Assembly: GCA_948474755.1 (NCBI GenBank)
Contig: CAOLHI010002126.1
Coordinates: forward strand, 124,001-188,000
Length of the DNA stretch: 64,000 nt
Direction of reading: 5' to 3'
Origin: Ctenosaura bakeri
Lineage: Eukaryota > Chordata > Lepidosauria > Squamata > Iguanidae
Shown: positions 24,001 through 36,436 of the stretch, in pieces
Layout of the letters: every line of letters starts with the position of its first letter
Position numbering within the stretch: the first letter of the stretch is position 1
Position numbers and translations under genes: made by a program
Notes under the pieces: model-generated
What the model saw: only the letters and a program-made list of their open reading frames with translations
What the model was told of the DNA's origin: nothing
Database searches by the model: none

Positions 24001-24200
24001 CCTGATTTTGGAACTCAGCAGAGTTAAGCTGGGTTAGTACATGGACGGCAGACTGACAGGGAATACCAGCCATCTCCAGGAAAGACTAAGGAAAGAGGTC
24101 TGCCTGAAACCCTGCAGCCAGTTGCCAAACAGAGTCAATATTACTGGGCTAGATGGGCCAATAGATTCATTCTGTATAAAAGGCAGCTTCTTGTATCCCA
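24001..24200 (+). mobile_element. 5S rRNA-headed SINE with LINE-like tail, different type
   Basis: CCTGATTTTGGAACTCAGCA continues as GAGTTAAGCTGGGTTAGTAC and GGCAGACTGACAGGGAATAC. This parallels the 5S rRNA internal promoter and 3' half. The body then carries GGGCTAGATGGGCCAATAG and ends TAAAAGGCAGCTTCTTGTA, a tail like those of CR1/L3-type LINEs and deuterostome 5S SINEs. It differs from the tail of the 1372 copy. Just upstream (23957-24000) a piece of about 26 bp, TTTTGGAAGGTGGTAAGTCA, is tandemly duplicated. Confidence 0.7.
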
Positions 24201-24221
24201 CGATGAGAGGGAAAACGGGCT

Positions 24222-24380
24222 AATCCATTGTTTATTTAATTATATTTATTGAATTTTAATGCCTCTTTCTCCCAAAATGGGACCCCAGGTGTCTTCCAAA
24301 AGATTTAAAAAAATAACCATTAAAAAACCATAAAAACAATTAAAACATTAAAAAGACAATATAAAATTATAAAAGATTTT
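24222..24380 (-). mobile_element. LINE 3' UTR remnant, reverse strand
   Basis: TTTAATGCCTCTTTCTCCCA and AATGGGACCCCAGGTGTCTT followed by an A-rich AACCATTAAAAAACC tract. This is the complement of the 'ggataTAAAT'-type LINE end. It starts about 20 bp after the 5S-headed SINE. Confidence 0.5.
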
Positions 24381-24749
24381 TTTTAAAAAAAAAATCCATG
24401 GCAGTATGCATTCTCTTAATGTATTGTTTGATCCTGGTAAACAGGATTCTAGGTGTCACAAAGAAAAGGAAATGGAAAGAGCAGCTGAGAAGAGAGAAAA
24501 GGCCCTGAAAGCTTATAGTAAAGAAGAATCCCTGAAAAATGTGTGGAGGTACCTTCTGTTTCAAGTGCCTCTGCCTGATTTCGAGGGGTCCCCCTTTGCC
24601 CTGCTTGCCAGCACTGCTCAGCAAGGTCTTCCTAACCATCCACATAATGTTCTTGGGAAGTTGAGAGCATGTTGTCAGGATACGGAGGCAGAAAAACTCA
24701 CTTTCACCACCCAAGCAGCATGCCTCTGTTTCTGGATCCATGTGTTTTC

Positions 24750-25140
24750 TTTTTAAGCTACTGACTGATTGTGATTTTTAAAATCACATTGAGAAGAACC
24801 AGCTTGCCAGACTAATTATTCACCAGGAGCAACTCTGTCCTGATGAATTATCTTTCACGTGTGGTCTGAAACACAGGGGAGAGCAGGGCAGACCAGGGAG
24901 ACCACCTCCCCGAAATTGCCCAGCCTTCCTGCAGCTGGAATCAGTCAAACCAAAAGCCAAAGTTCTGTGATTGACTGCATTTGCCAACCAGAACTTGCTA
25001 AAGGTAACAGCAAAGAAGAAATAAACTGTCTTTATTATGATATATATATTACATTTGGGGGACTGATGTCAGTTGTTTTTGCTGTTTTTTCCCTAGCTAT
25101 TCTTAGACTACACAGGAAAATCTTGAGCACTGTTTTAAAG
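24750..25140. promoter_or_regulatory. Candidate conserved non-coding block
   Basis: GACTAATTATTCACCAGGAG, ATGAATTATCTTTCACGTGT (with an E-box CACGTG) and CAAAAGCCAAAGTTCTGTGA are not repeat-like. A 119-codon open frame crosses it but has no protein-like signature. Confidence 0.3.
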
Positions 25141-25149
25141 CAATTGCTA

Positions 25150-26589
25150 ATGAAATCGAAAAATGACTTACCACCCCAAAATAAAATCTCTCAAGCAGAG
25201 AGACAGAGACTGGACTGATAAATTAGAAGCTTGTGAAATATTATCAATCACAAATAGATTATTTTATCTTCTTTAACAACATCAATCCGACAGCCTAAGG
25301 GTAAACATGTTTATAATTCTGGAAAGTTTGACTTGGGGCTGCGAAAATAGCTTGCTTTTTTTTATTGACAAGTGTGCTGATAATTTGAATTCTTTGGCAT
25401 GTAGCACAGTGGAACTGCACTGTAGCCACTGCTTTTTATTTATTTTTTTCAAAGCCATAGTGAGTTCAGGTTATGGCATGGGCATTTCCCAATGCCTGGC
25501 ATTTAGAATTATACTGCCAATGAACCTAGAGGTTCTGTTCAGCTAGAATGGTGAATAACTTCTAGTCCTATATACTCCAGAGAGCCCTCTCTAAGATGGT
25601 GCATCCAGATTTTTGGATTCCCCCCCCCATTTTCCATCAATCTTGCCAACACGGCTAATGCTCAGGCCTGCTTGTAGTTGCAGTCCAAAACATGTGGGGA
25701 GTATCATGTTTGGAAAATTCTCTTTAAAAATAGAAACCCGGGTTGGTGCTGCATGTTACCGTTGCCTCCAAGTTCTCATGTTCTAAAACAACATGCTAGA
25801 ATAACAATGCTAAACCTCAGCTTGGCTAGCTGGAGGAGCTGTGCTGCTCTGAGGGGAGGTTTTCTCCAGAATCATCCACTGTGCCTTCACTATAGATCTG
25901 CTTCTGGTAGTGTTCCATAATGGTGGGCCCTAAAATCATGTGTTCAAAGGCTTGTTGGAAGTAGCCCTGTAGACATTTGATGAAAAGGTCATCCATTCCC
26001 TTAAAAGGCCCCAAGATCTGTGCCATTACTTATGCTATCCTGGAGCTGGTGTAGGTAATCCCCCCTACACTGGAATTCCTACAGGATTCCCTAAGGACAA
26101 CTGCCCACTCCATACACTATATGCCTTAACTGGTATGAGCTAGAAGGGCTTGGAAATAGTGAATCGTCTCCTGCTGAACATCCCCCCTCCCATGCAATAT
26201 ACTTAGAATTGCTCTGAACATTAGCAGGCTAACAATTTGGAGTTGACAATAACTTTAAAGGAGCTGTTGTAAAGGAAACTGTTGACCTTCCTCCTTAGCC
26301 TACATTATTCTTGGTTTCTTCTTCTAAGCGTATATAATTACATTTTAAGATGTGTCTCTGAGCCTCTTTGTGTAAGTGTGATGATCCCATTTAGTAAAGC
26401 ATTGAGAAACAAAACAGATCTGAATAAAATATTTCTCCTGAAAGATTTCAGTCAAAGGCGATTGCGATGGAAGGCTGGGGCAGTGCAGGGCAAGAAAGTT
26501 GGGGGCAAAATAACAAGCTTTTTACATCCCTGGCTTTTCAACAATGCAACTGCACTTTCAAATGTGCTTTGTTGTTTTCTTTTAATTCA
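25150..26589. other. No gene seen
   Basis: Spacer before the POU/homeodomain-rich block. Chance frames only. Confidence 0.45.
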
Positions 26590-26960
26590 CTAAAATTAAT
26601 CTTATAGATGTAGATGCCAGATTTGCATTAATTAAAACTCCACTGTAGAAGCCAGGCTTAATTGCAATCAAATTTGCTTAATTATGCATGGCGAGAGATT
26701 CCCAAATGAGAAAGGTTTTAGTAAGGATTTTTGTTTTTTATACTGACAAAATAAATTGAAATTGTCATTTTTTTGTGTTTTATGTAACACTTGTAAATAA
26801 TTTGTGGAGCACCTTAAGTCTTCTATGTAAAGCAATGTTATTGCTTAAGTAATTATAACAATCTGCATTTTTCATTGTTAATTGTCGGTGTCAGCCTCAT
26901 TAATTTTAATTTACAGCCTGTAATGAAATTAAGAAAATTTTATGCTGATCTGCTGAAACT
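26590..26960. promoter_or_regulatory. Strong candidate homeodomain/POU enhancer
   Basis: An octamer ATTTGCAT (26621-26628) runs into TTAATTAA (26628-26635). TTAATTATGCAT follows at 26678-26689, with further TTAATTG, TAATT and ATTAATTTTAATT sites to 26920. Such packing of POU and homeodomain words in non-repetitive DNA is what developmental enhancers in gene deserts look like. Conservation itself cannot be seen from one sequence. Confidence 0.4.
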
Positions 26961-27915
26961 TGTCTTACAGTAAGTTACTTAGGAGAACTAAAGTTTTTGG
27001 AAAGAGCAGAATTACATTTTATACATTGCTGATAACAGCGCCTAAGTGCTGGGTTTTTATTCACAAAAGAAAGATATGTGAGAAGGTAATTTATCTATCC
27101 CTAGTATATTGTTTGGACATTATTGTGATAGCTTATAGTTATCAAACAAAAACCAGTGCATTCTGGAGCTCTGACACACTCTTGGCTGTCTCTGCATAAT
27201 TGTCTCAAGGAATGTGTGGGGCTACCACTGGCAAGGTATATATGTTATACACCTTTACATTATATTATAAACAAAGTACTTCCATGTAGAGCCTCTATAT
27301 GTGATCACCAAGATAGATGTAATTACAGTGACTTGAAAAAGGATCCAGTATATTCAGGCAGGTCGTAAAAGCTACCTGTATAGTCCTGAGACTATACAGT
27401 GGTTCATACAGTGCGTGCCAACATGTGGCACCCGATAGGTTTATGAGCTTGCTGGCGGTTTGAAAATGATGGCAGCTATATGTTTAGATTGTATATCCAA
27501 ATGAAAGAAGCAATCTTCCATTTTACCTATTGGGCCTTTGGGGAAATGTTAGCTTGAAGGCAGTGTGCCTCTATGTGGGTAGAGGGATGAGGACATGCGT
27601 GCTGTACCTATCTCCTACATTCTCATATTCAGCGCCCCCCAACTTTGCTGCTGATTTTACCATGTTAAGTAGCAAGGTCTGAAGAGACATTCAGTTGGAT
27701 GACATCTATGTGATTGGAGACTCAGATAAATCAAGGTGGCTAATAACAAGGTGTGTTCTATGGACATTCAAGTAAACAAAAAGGAGTCTTTGAGAATGGA
27801 CACTTGGAGAAGCACAGTGCCAAAAAGGAGGAGCTATTTCCAGTGACCCTGGGAAAGTCCCATGCAAATCAGCCACATGTAACACGAATCACATTCATTT
27901 GGAGATGATCTAAAG

Positions 27916-28051
27916 CAGTAGTTTTCAAACTCTGGTTCTCCAGATGTTTTGGATCTCACCTTCCAGAAGTCTCTGTCACTATGGTCAATGTTCATGCATT
28001 CTGGAAGATGAAGCCCCAAACATCCAGAGGACTGATGTTTGAAAGCCACTG
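27916..28051. mobile_element. hAT MITE, 136 bp, with 8-bp duplication
   Basis: It begins CAGTAGTTTTCAAACTCTGG and ends GATGTTTGAAAGCCACTG, inverted ends with few mismatches. ATCTAAAG precedes (27908-27915) and ATCTAAAC follows (28052-28059), 7 of 8 identical. Internal CTCCAGATGTTTTGG and CCAAACATCCAGAGG are also mirrored, so it is mostly one hairpin. No coding. Confidence 0.88.
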
Positions 28052-28070
28052 ATCTAAACCATGTCTAATT

Positions 28071-28097
28071 CCAATCCAATTCAATCCAATCCAATCT
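28071..28097. repeat. (CCAAT)n pentanucleotide repeat
   Basis: About five imperfect units, 12 bp after the hAT MITE duplication. Confidence 0.85.
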
Positions 28098-28279
28098 ATA
28101 TATTTCTTTTTATTTAATTTATTTAATAGATAACTTGTCTTTATCCTGGCATAGGAGCCAAATTTAATTTGTTGTCTCAAAATCCTTGTCCAATATCTCT
28201 GTGTGTGGTCTTGGATTGTATCTCTACAAAGTACTGCATGGTTGGTATTAAAAATAGGAAAAGCTGCAAAACAGACTGG

Positions 28280-29021
28280 GGCCCTTTTCTCACGGGGTGC
28301 AGAAATCGTGCCGCTACGATCCAGGCGGGTTTTCCCTTAATCCCCACTAACACGGACTGAAATTTTAGGAGCATTCTCATGGCTCCATAGAGAAAAGACT
28401 AGGCAGCATCAATGCATTCACACAATATTACCCTGGCCACTCCCATAGGTGTCCTTTCCCCGTCCTGTCTGGCAGTGATTGGCTGTGCTCAATTTTTAAA
28501 AGAAACACTCTGAGCATCATCATGGACGTCAGTACGCACGCGTGTCCCCTTACATCCTCCAACAAACCCCCCCCCGTCCCGCACCTTTCTTTGGAGCTGC
28601 CGTGGAGACATTTTCCCCCCTCTGTCTTTCTGCTTGCTTTCTGCTGTTTTGTGTATGGAGCACGAGCTACTGACGAACATTGCTGGGGTGCTAATTTCAG
28701 CCTTGATAGCAGCACTCGAAAGCACTGGGGGCAGTCTTGTCGCTTCTGCTGGCCACGCCTAAATCCCTCCCTCTCTTCATCCCCTGCACGAATCAGTACG
28801 CACCGTCGCTTTTTCACAAAAGGACGAGCGTGGATTGGAGGAAAAAAACCACATTTCTTCTGGTTTTTAAAAAGGGCGCGCGAATGCTGGATGGTGGCTC
28901 CCCCACGCGGATTGAGGTGAGAATCAAAAAAATTAAATGCGACCTGGTTCTCTCTAAGGTGAAAAAGGCCCCTGTTCGAGGTCGACCTGGGAAGATTTAA
29001 TTACCCCATGAGAAAAGGGCC
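28280..29021. mobile_element. GGCCC-ended element, 742 bp, with TGG duplication
   Basis: The ends are inverted: GGCCCTTTTCTCACGGGGT at the left and ACCCCATGAGAAAAGGGCC at the right, 18 of 19 matching. TGG precedes (28277-28279) and follows (29022-29024) the element. The interior has a CpG-rich core (28520-28920, GTACGCACGCGTGTCC, GGGCGCGCGAATG). Open frames of up to 132 codons on both strands match nothing I know and look like GC-driven chance frames. The inverted ends and duplication make this a clear, previously mobile unit. Confidence 0.82.
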
Positions 29022-31700
29022 TGGGTTTGCAACTTTCCCTTGGGTGAAGTGGTGGCTTCTGCAAAGTCACTAAAGCCACCTTGGATCCTGAACAAGAATA
29101 AAGAGAGGACATCAATTAATTAATTAAATTCTCTAGTCCTGCAAATAGCCATGATGCATGAAACTTCAAGATCATTCTAGTCATTTGCACAGTCTTTTGT
29201 CTCAATTATTATACTTAAGGCAAAGGGATAGATTCACTTTATGCAGGAGGGTTTTTGCCCCAAGGTAACAGGAGGGTGGGAGGTAAATGAAGGATCTTGT
29301 TTGGATGCCTGTGAAGAGAAGCCATGCAGAGAGGTGCCTCCCATGTTCCTCCCATAGGAAACTACTTTTAAAACATTTGGGGAGGGGTCCCAGAAGTTTA
29401 TAACAGAAAAAGTTTAGGGGATAGCAGGCGGCAGAGAGTGGTTCTGCTTTTTGAGAGGAAGAAAATCCATTCATCTAACATATCCCCCTTGCATAAGCCT
29501 GGGAAGATTTGGGATTTGAGGTTAAAATTTGTCCCTTTAAATCCTCTATGAACTTCCCTCATCAACATTGCCATTTCTTTCTTTTTTTTAAGAAATGGAC
29601 ACATGAGATCTAATATTAATGTTGATATTTTAATATCCAAATTGTAGTGTGCATTTGTTACACCTAGCAAATCAATGCCTGCATCAATGTCTGCATCTGT
29701 ATGTACTAAATCACACTGTTTTAATCCTAATTATGTCATTTAGAATAACCTCCACATTCTGTTCCCTTTCCTAAAATAGTTGGTGTAGGATGTTATCCAA
29801 GAAGGACAACTCACCCCTTTAATTTGCACAGGATGATTTAAAGTGTGCTATAAGGTAACTAATCAGCACACCAATAGGGACTGGGTACCAATTCTTTGAT
29901 GCTTGTGATGCGAGCCTTAAACAATTAACAAGGAGAGAGATAGTTCTGTCCTATAGGGAAATGATTTGCCAAAATAAGTTGGAATTTCAAACTAAGTTGA
30001 AAACAGCAACAACTTTGGGGGAACTGTTGAAGATCAAATCTGCACTTCCCCCTGAAGAACCAAACCCTGTAAATGCCATACAAAATACTTTCCGTATGCT
30101 TTGAATAGTTAGGTAGAAAAGTGTTTACCAAGCAGGGTTTTTATGAAGGAAAATCAACAAATTGATCGTGTAAGACTTGTTCTGATTTCTGATGTCCAGA
30201 CTGAGATTTTTGAAGTGCCATAAATTGCAACATCAAACTGCATCTATCATTTCAGGAAATACAATATGAAGTTACCAAGATTGGAGGTCTTCAGATCTTC
30301 AAATGCCATATATCATGTGAGGGCTCAGAATCGAACAAGGTAGTTAACAGTGGAGATACTGACAAGGACATGTAGTTAGGTCCGAAAATAAATTGCAGCA
30401 CTTTCCAGACAAAGGAAATTAACTTGTCTCATGCCGATTGTTTACAAGGCATTTTGCTAGGTTCTAGAAATTGTGGGTAGTTCCAATGTAAACAGATTGA
30501 AAAACAAAACTAGTGTCCTATATTGTTGTTCTGATAGCATGTGTTTGAAGAATAGATCTAATCGGCATGGTGTAATGGCACGTCTCATTACAAGACTGGA
30601 TCCAGTAACGAATTTCTCTCTCTCTCTTTCTGGCACTTCAGGTTCTAAAAATGTTAATAAAACAGTAGAAGGTGAACCTTTGGATATGACTTACTCAGGT
30701 TTTATAAAAAGCTTTAGGAATGGTCTCCCATAAAAGAAGATTAAAGCCCATAAATTCTTACAAGAGTAAGGGGCAGAGTCGTGCCATGGATTAAACTGTA
30801 AACAGCAAATAGATGTAGCATCAAAATATTGAGATATTAATGGCTGGGTGATGAAGGGTCATCACAGGGGGCAAATTTATAAAGTGGCTCATGATGTGGA
30901 AATGGGACCAAAGACTGCTGGGTTGTTGTTTTTTTAAAAACCCAAGGAGATGAATTTGGAGGAATGCCAAGGTGCTGGTTGACATGATTTTAATGTCAGC
31001 TCCGCCTTTATCATTTTGCCTGAAGGACATTCTCAGCAAAATTTGTTAGCCCAATAGAATATATGGTTGACCCTAGCCCTGGCGAAAGTAATGAAAAACT
31101 CCTTTCTTTTCCCAGGGAAAAGAAAATATATCATTTAATTGCTTCATTTTTTAATGAAGCCAGTGCTGTTGTTGTTTTTGATTTTCCACCATTATTATAT
31201 TGTGCTTAGTTTAATATTTTATTTACTATTACTAGTAAATATTTATTTACTATTTAAAACTATATCCACTATAGCAATTATTTTTAAGAATCAAGTTTTC
31301 AGAACACACATCAAAATCTACATTTTAGACAATTAAGCATTATTATTGTAACAGTGAAAAGCAGTCCCTAAAAACAAGGACAACTCCCACCAGCTTGATG
31401 GTTAGTGGTGGTGGTGGTGACTCCTATGTCAGTGAGGAAGTCAATCCATTCCGGGTTTTGGCTAGCTTTAAAGGAGCTGTCCAAGTTGCTGAACCTATTT
31501 TAGGACTAGGGTTTAGCACCTTAGAGATCTCCTTAAGCTTGGATTAAAACCTGGAGTGAATTCACCTCCTTACTGACATGGGAACTACCAGTCACTGTCA
31601 ATGACTAAAAGTAAGTATATGTTTACTGGCAAAATAAACATAGGACCTAGCTTTAGTCATGCTTAGGAAAAGCCCATTGAAATCAATGGGACTCATATTA
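29022..31700. other. No gene seen
   Basis: Unique-looking spacer. Near 31671-31705 lies a palindromic piece, CCCATTGAAATCAATGGGAC, also a common small repeat in squamates. Confidence 0.45.
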
Positions 31701-31712
31701 GTAATGTCTTAA

Positions 31713-31915
31713 GGGCCTTTCTGCACTGCACTGTTGTGGTGCTGTTATTCCACTTTCAATATCCTATGGAAACCTGAGCTTTGCAGTTTAGAGAGAGGCC
31801 TTTAGAATTCTCAGCCAGAGAGCATTTTGGTTTCAGTAAACTACAAACCCCAGAATTCCACAAGATGTTGAAAGGGGAATAATATCACTATAAGAGTGTA
31901 GGGCAGAAATTGCCC
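31713..31915. mobile_element. Palindromic MITE, long-centre variant
   Basis: It starts GGGCCTTTCTGCACTGCAC and ends GTAGGGCAGAAATTGCCC. The arms contain ATTCCACTTTCAATATCC and its mirrored partner AGATGTTGAAAGGGGAATAA. The centre carries AGAATTCTCAGCCAGAGAGC, as in the 45135 copy. Flanks do not show a clear 3-bp duplication. Confidence 0.75.
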
Positions 31916-32990
31916 AACTTGTTTCATAGATTTCAGCAGATCTGCTACAGGCATGACTACAGTTAGATGCAGCCTCAGATAACTTCATTACTTCTTGAAA
32001 TGAAATGGAATGGATCTTGGCATATTCCTGCTTAAACGGGAATATGTGATATTGTTCCATTCGCTGAGATGAATATTCAGCCACTGAAGACCTATTGACC
32101 CCATGAACATACATTGGCATTATACCAGATTAAGTCATGGTTCCTTTCCTCCACAGAATCCTGAAAATTATCGTTTGATGAAGCTGTGAGGAGTTCTTTG
32201 ATCCAAATCTTTAGCTCCATTTACAAAGCCACGTTTACCATGGGCAGTGCTCCTTCATGCCCCAGTCCCTGCCCTCCAGCTGTGGAGCTAGCCATCTGTA
32301 GAAAACCTAGTAACTGACAGCTTAAAAAATAACATGAAGGGCCAGAGTTTCTGAGATCAGATTTAATATTTCACTGGCTCTTTGCAATTATGTCAGCTTC
32401 TATGATCAGAGGACCATTACATTATAGGGATATATTCATTTAACTCTTTCTTCCTCCGCTCTCTAATTAACTTGAAGGATTTTATTGTGCTTTGTTTTTT
32501 TTTAAAGTAACTTGTTTCCAGGGGTCAAGGATTTATTAAGGGAGGTTAATGAGGTATATCATTTGTTTCTCATTATGGATAATGGGTGAATTTAGTGAGG
32601 TTTTTCTCCCCAACTGCATTTCCTTCAGATTGTTTCATTTACAAGCCAGATTACAGAGAACTAAATAGGAAAATATATACAGAGTTGGGCCCCTGCAGAT
32701 CTTTTGTCCAAAGCTATTTTCAAGGCAAATCTGGAATTTGGGGAAGGCAGTGTCACCTGGATCCACTCAGATTCATGTGAGCTTTAAGTTGAAGGTTGGC
32801 AGATTGCTGTACTTGAGAAAGTTCTGACTTTTTTTTTTTAGAGGCAAGATTAGAGACCTGGTAAATAGGAACTAGGTGCCATGGTTCGCCTGTTATTTAG
32901 ACTACAAGTGTATCTCAAAAGGAACACCTGAAACTTTGTCCAACTCATTGCTTATGAGTCCCATACTGGGAACAAGTTGGAATGGGGATG

Positions 32991-33011
32991 GTGATGATGA
33001 TGATGATGATT
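32991..33011. repeat. (GAT)7 trinucleotide repeat
   Basis: Short near-perfect run. Confidence 0.85.
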
Positions 33012-33329
33012 CTATACACTCCATGGTGGTAGGGTAGAGTTGGGGTGTTGGTGGGGGACTTGAGATGTCTAGACTCCCCATTTAGCCATGAAGCTCAGCC
33101 AATCAGCCAGTCACTCTTGCTCATCCTGCAGTACCATAGGATGTTGTTGTGAGAATATTACTTTAGCAGGGAGGTAGAAAAGCACATATGTTCTTTGAGG
33201 TCATTGAAGGAAAGACTGGATATAAATGAAACAAATGAAAAATGAAAACTTCTTTTTTGTTTATTTGTTTGTTTTGTTTTTCAAAGAGATAAATAAGCCT
33301 ACATATTTTCCATGCATGCCAAAGTCGGA

Positions 33330-33405
33330 AACTGTTGTCCTTCAGACGTTACTGGACTACAGTTCCTGTGACCTCTAATTATTGGTTGTGTTACTCCCTT
33401 GGCAG
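33330..33405. mobile_element. hAT-like MITE half
   Basis: AACTGTTGTCCTTCAGACGT then TACTGGACTACAGTTCCTGT is one arm of the small hAT-like element. Other remnants of the same type lie near 42820-42860, 55110-55160 and 59523-59600. Confidence 0.45.
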
Positions 33406-34260
33406 ACCCCATCCCAGGGGGATATAAAATTAATATCAAATATGCCTCCTATGCCAGAGAGGTTGCCCTGGTGGGTACATAGACAAATAGGTCAAATGAC
33501 CGGACCTGGGTCAAGGCCAGGAAAATCACCATTCATGTTTCTCAAGGAGATCTCAGGCTAGACATGTCTGCACAAACAAGGGTTCTCAGTCACAAATAGC
33601 CAACTTGAGGGGATGACCGGGTTTTCCCCATGTTGAGCAATGCTTGCTTCAACGAAGCTTGCGGGGGTGAGGTCCATTTACATGAACCAATCATGCAAAC
33701 CATCAAGTTACGACTGTGCGGCATTTTTCCTTTAATTTGGTCATTGCTCTTCTGGGGAGAGGGCCTGCCCTTGAGGTACGTTCTGCCTTATAAGTAGTCC
33801 CCGTTTTCAAGACTTTCTTCAGAGAACTCCCCATCATACTAACAGACCGGCACTCTGTTAGTTGAGTGCTCCCCTCAGCCATCTCTCTTCACTGAGTTCC
33901 TTCCTTCTCCCCTGAAGACTTCTGGACAGGTGAAGTATCACTGCCTTTACACCTTCTCCGCTATATCCCCTGTAAGTTTTCACCTCTTTCCCTTCTTGAT
34001 AGGCCTTGTGTGCGTGAGTGAGTGACTGTGTTGGTGCATGAGAACATTTTTATTAATAAAATCCATTCATTAGTAAAATTGTCTGGCTCTTTGCTTGGCC
34101 TAACTCTGTAAAAGTTGTGTTGGAGGTCTTGGTGGGTTACCCTGCCCCTTGTTTTGCCATGCTAGTGCTTCACTAATTTCTCTAATCTTTGCATTTTTGG
34201 AGCTAATCAAGGTGTCCCCCAGGGGACCCTCAGAAGTAGGGGTAACAGTTGTGGCTGTGG
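33400..34260 (+). mobile_element. LTR-like repeat, copy 1 of a three-copy family
   Basis: A TATA-like CTTATAAGTAG (about 33787) is followed by a pyrimidine-rich tract, a GT-rich CTTGTGTGCGTGAGTGAGTG and a poly(A) signal, AATAAA (about 34055). After this come CTCTGTAAAAGTTGTGTTGG, GGGTTACCCTGCCCCTTGTT and TTTGCATTTTTGGAGCTAAT. The last two are nearly identical in the minus-strand copy at 62630-63600. The layout is that of an LTR with promoter and polyadenylation signal plus some leader. Whether it is an endogenous retrovirus or a Gypsy element cannot be decided here. No gag, pol or env coding is seen nearby. Confidence 0.68.
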
Positions 34261-34949
34261 TTGATGGAAGTTCAGAATCCAACAACACTGAAGAGCCATG
34301 CTCCTGGTTGGAAACAAGACTAGAGTGTGACTGTGTGGATAAAATTGCTAGAATTAGTAATGTTGATATTTTATAGTGATTATTATTTAACAATAAAATT
34401 ACTATCAAGAACACACAACAAATATTCTTAAAATACATTAGAGAGTGAAGGATGTGTGGGTTTTTTTTTTGCAGTGTAATATATTCAGGAGTTTTGCTGT
34501 ACCTTTCAGTGTTGATTTATGTCTTGCCCCATCTCTTACTAAATCTCTCTCCCTTCCACATGCATAAACACCAAATTCTGTATGCAATTTCATACAAAAT
34601 AAATCTTCTGACACCATTTTCAGAATGGAAAATAGGTAGCCCCAAAAGGAACAGCATAGAAAGAGATTTTGAGGTGAGTGTTAAATGTGATTCTTAACTA
34701 AGCATGTGAAATTAAATAGGGAAGCAGAATGAAGGATTGATTTTCAAGCACTCTGTCCTTCTGATCTAGATGGTGACTGTAACAGACTTTAATGAGTTGT
34801 AACCTCTGCCAATATACCTGGTAAACTGGAAGAATGAGGATTACAAAAGCAGTTTGTGTCTTTACACCAACCTAAGGCAAAATTAAAGGATGTTAATATT
34901 AGAACTTTATTTGCTTTTATCCTGTGAGGCATTAAGAACAAAAGTTGCT

Positions 34950-35215
34950 CCTTTGATAGCTGTGCTGGCTGAGGTTTACAATACTGCAGCACAAACAAAC
35001 ATTATAATTACAAATATCAAGGGAAATTTAGGCTAAACAGTGAAATAAAAAAAGAAGAAGAAGAATCTGACTGTGGAAAATTAAATTAATAAAACATTAA
35101 AGCCTTAACAAAGAAATCTGCTTTCAATTATGGCTAAATTGCTTGCATAGCTGGAAAGAAACATTTCCAATGTTTGCATTTATCAGTGTTCCATGCCAGT
35201 CAGAACATTATAGAA
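34950..35215. promoter_or_regulatory. Candidate conserved non-coding block
   Basis: ACATTATAATTACAAATATC, AATTAAATTAATAAAACATT and CTTTCAATTATGGCTAAATT are clustered homeodomain-like words. The interruption AAAAAAAGAAGAAGAAG near 35048 is a short simple repeat. Confidence 0.3.
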
Positions 35216-35539
35216 AATGCATGTATCTAAAAGCATGAATGCTTTCCAACTCCCACATGTTTCTACAGAATTCTTCTGTTTATTCAGTCACAACAAATTT
35301 CCCCCAGAAAGAATTAATGTTTTGTCTTAACTTTTTTTGTATACTTGGAAGTAGAAATCAGCACAGTAGGCTTTGCATCATATTCCTGATGTACAGTCCA
35401 CAAGCTTTGGGAATGCGTGCAGTGTGCAGCCACCTTTCAAATATTTACAATGAAGGCACTTAACCTGCATCTGCAGATAGGGGCACCAGCACTGGGAAAG
35501 ACAGGAATAGCAAAATAAATTCTGTAGGTTTGAGAATCA

Positions 35540-35652
35540 TATGGCCATCCAAAAACTGCTGACCTACAACTCCCATGAACCTTTGCTACTGGAGTCAGTG
35601 GTAAGAAATGCAAGAAGTTGTAGTTCAGGAATATCTGGAACTTGATTCCTAT
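35540..35652. mobile_element. hAT-like MITE, diverged
   Basis: GACCTACAACTCCCATGAAC and AGAAGTTGTAGTTCAGGAAT are mirrored arms of the 'acaactccca' element type. Flanking ends are decayed. Confidence 0.6.
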
Positions 35653-35845
35653 TCATTATATCAAGGGGCAGTTGAGTCTCTTGATTTTAATTATTTAAAA
35701 CCTTATGAATGCTGCTTTCCAATTAAAAATGTTCTACAACATTTTAAAACTTAAAGGCAATAAAATGGAATAGGCTGTTTTTGTAACTGTAATCCACCTA
35801 GCAACATTCATTCAGTTGTTCATTCATTCCAACTTGCAGTGTATG

Positions 35846-36082
35846 CATATTATACAATTATATCACTTTGATATCACTTTGAGTGACATGGTTCCAGCAA
35901 ATCCAAGGGTTTGTAGTTTGGGCAGAGACTCTACTTTCACAGCCAGAGAGTTCTAATACAGGGCAAAGCAATATGCTAGCGAATGCAAGTATTTTGCTGG
36001 ACAATAGATCCCAAGATTGCTTACGGCCAAACATGACAATGAATCTGACATCACTCTGCTTTAACTATACAGTGTGAAAAGT
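35846..36082. mobile_element. Palindromic MITE, highly diverged copy
   Basis: Recognisable pieces in the family order are ACAATTATATCACTTTGA, AAGGGTTTGTAGTTTGGGCA, CACAGCCAGAGAGTTCTAAT and, at the right, CTTTAACTATACAGTGTGAA. Ends are decayed and no duplication can be read. Confidence 0.5.
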
Positions 36083-36436
36083 ATATATTTATGAAGTATA
36101 AAAACTAACAGGACAAAAATTCTTAAACTACAGTTCTTCCTATGCTCATCTAGAAGTAGGTCTCCTTGTATTCAGGGGCATTTATGACTGAGTAGTATTT
36201 ATATGGTTGCTTTGTAATCCTTATGTGGAGAAGTGCTGCCTTGAAGCTCTTTGTGTAGTCCTCAGGTCCCTCAACTTTTAGAAAGAACTGGAATTAACCC
36301 CTAAGACAAGGCCCTCTCTTGCGGGACTTCAGGGATTGAACAGGCTCATATAGAAAGATACAGTCTGCCATATAACCAGAACTTTGAATTGTGGCTGGAA
36401 ACAACTGGTAGCCAGTAGAGCTGTTTTGATAGGGGA

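Noticed and set aside
24859..25218. 119-codon frame with a hydrophobic stretch
   Set aside because: No start context, splice sites or family resemblance. The hydrophobic run comes from a T-rich tract.
28428..28920. Frames of 129-132 codons and a CpG island, possible gene start
   Set aside because: The whole block lies between the inverted GGCCC ends of a mobile element and shows no splice donor or conserved domain.
33787..34060. TATA box and poly(A) signal as a host gene promoter or end
   Set aside because: The same layout recurs in two other places, so it belongs to a repeat family.
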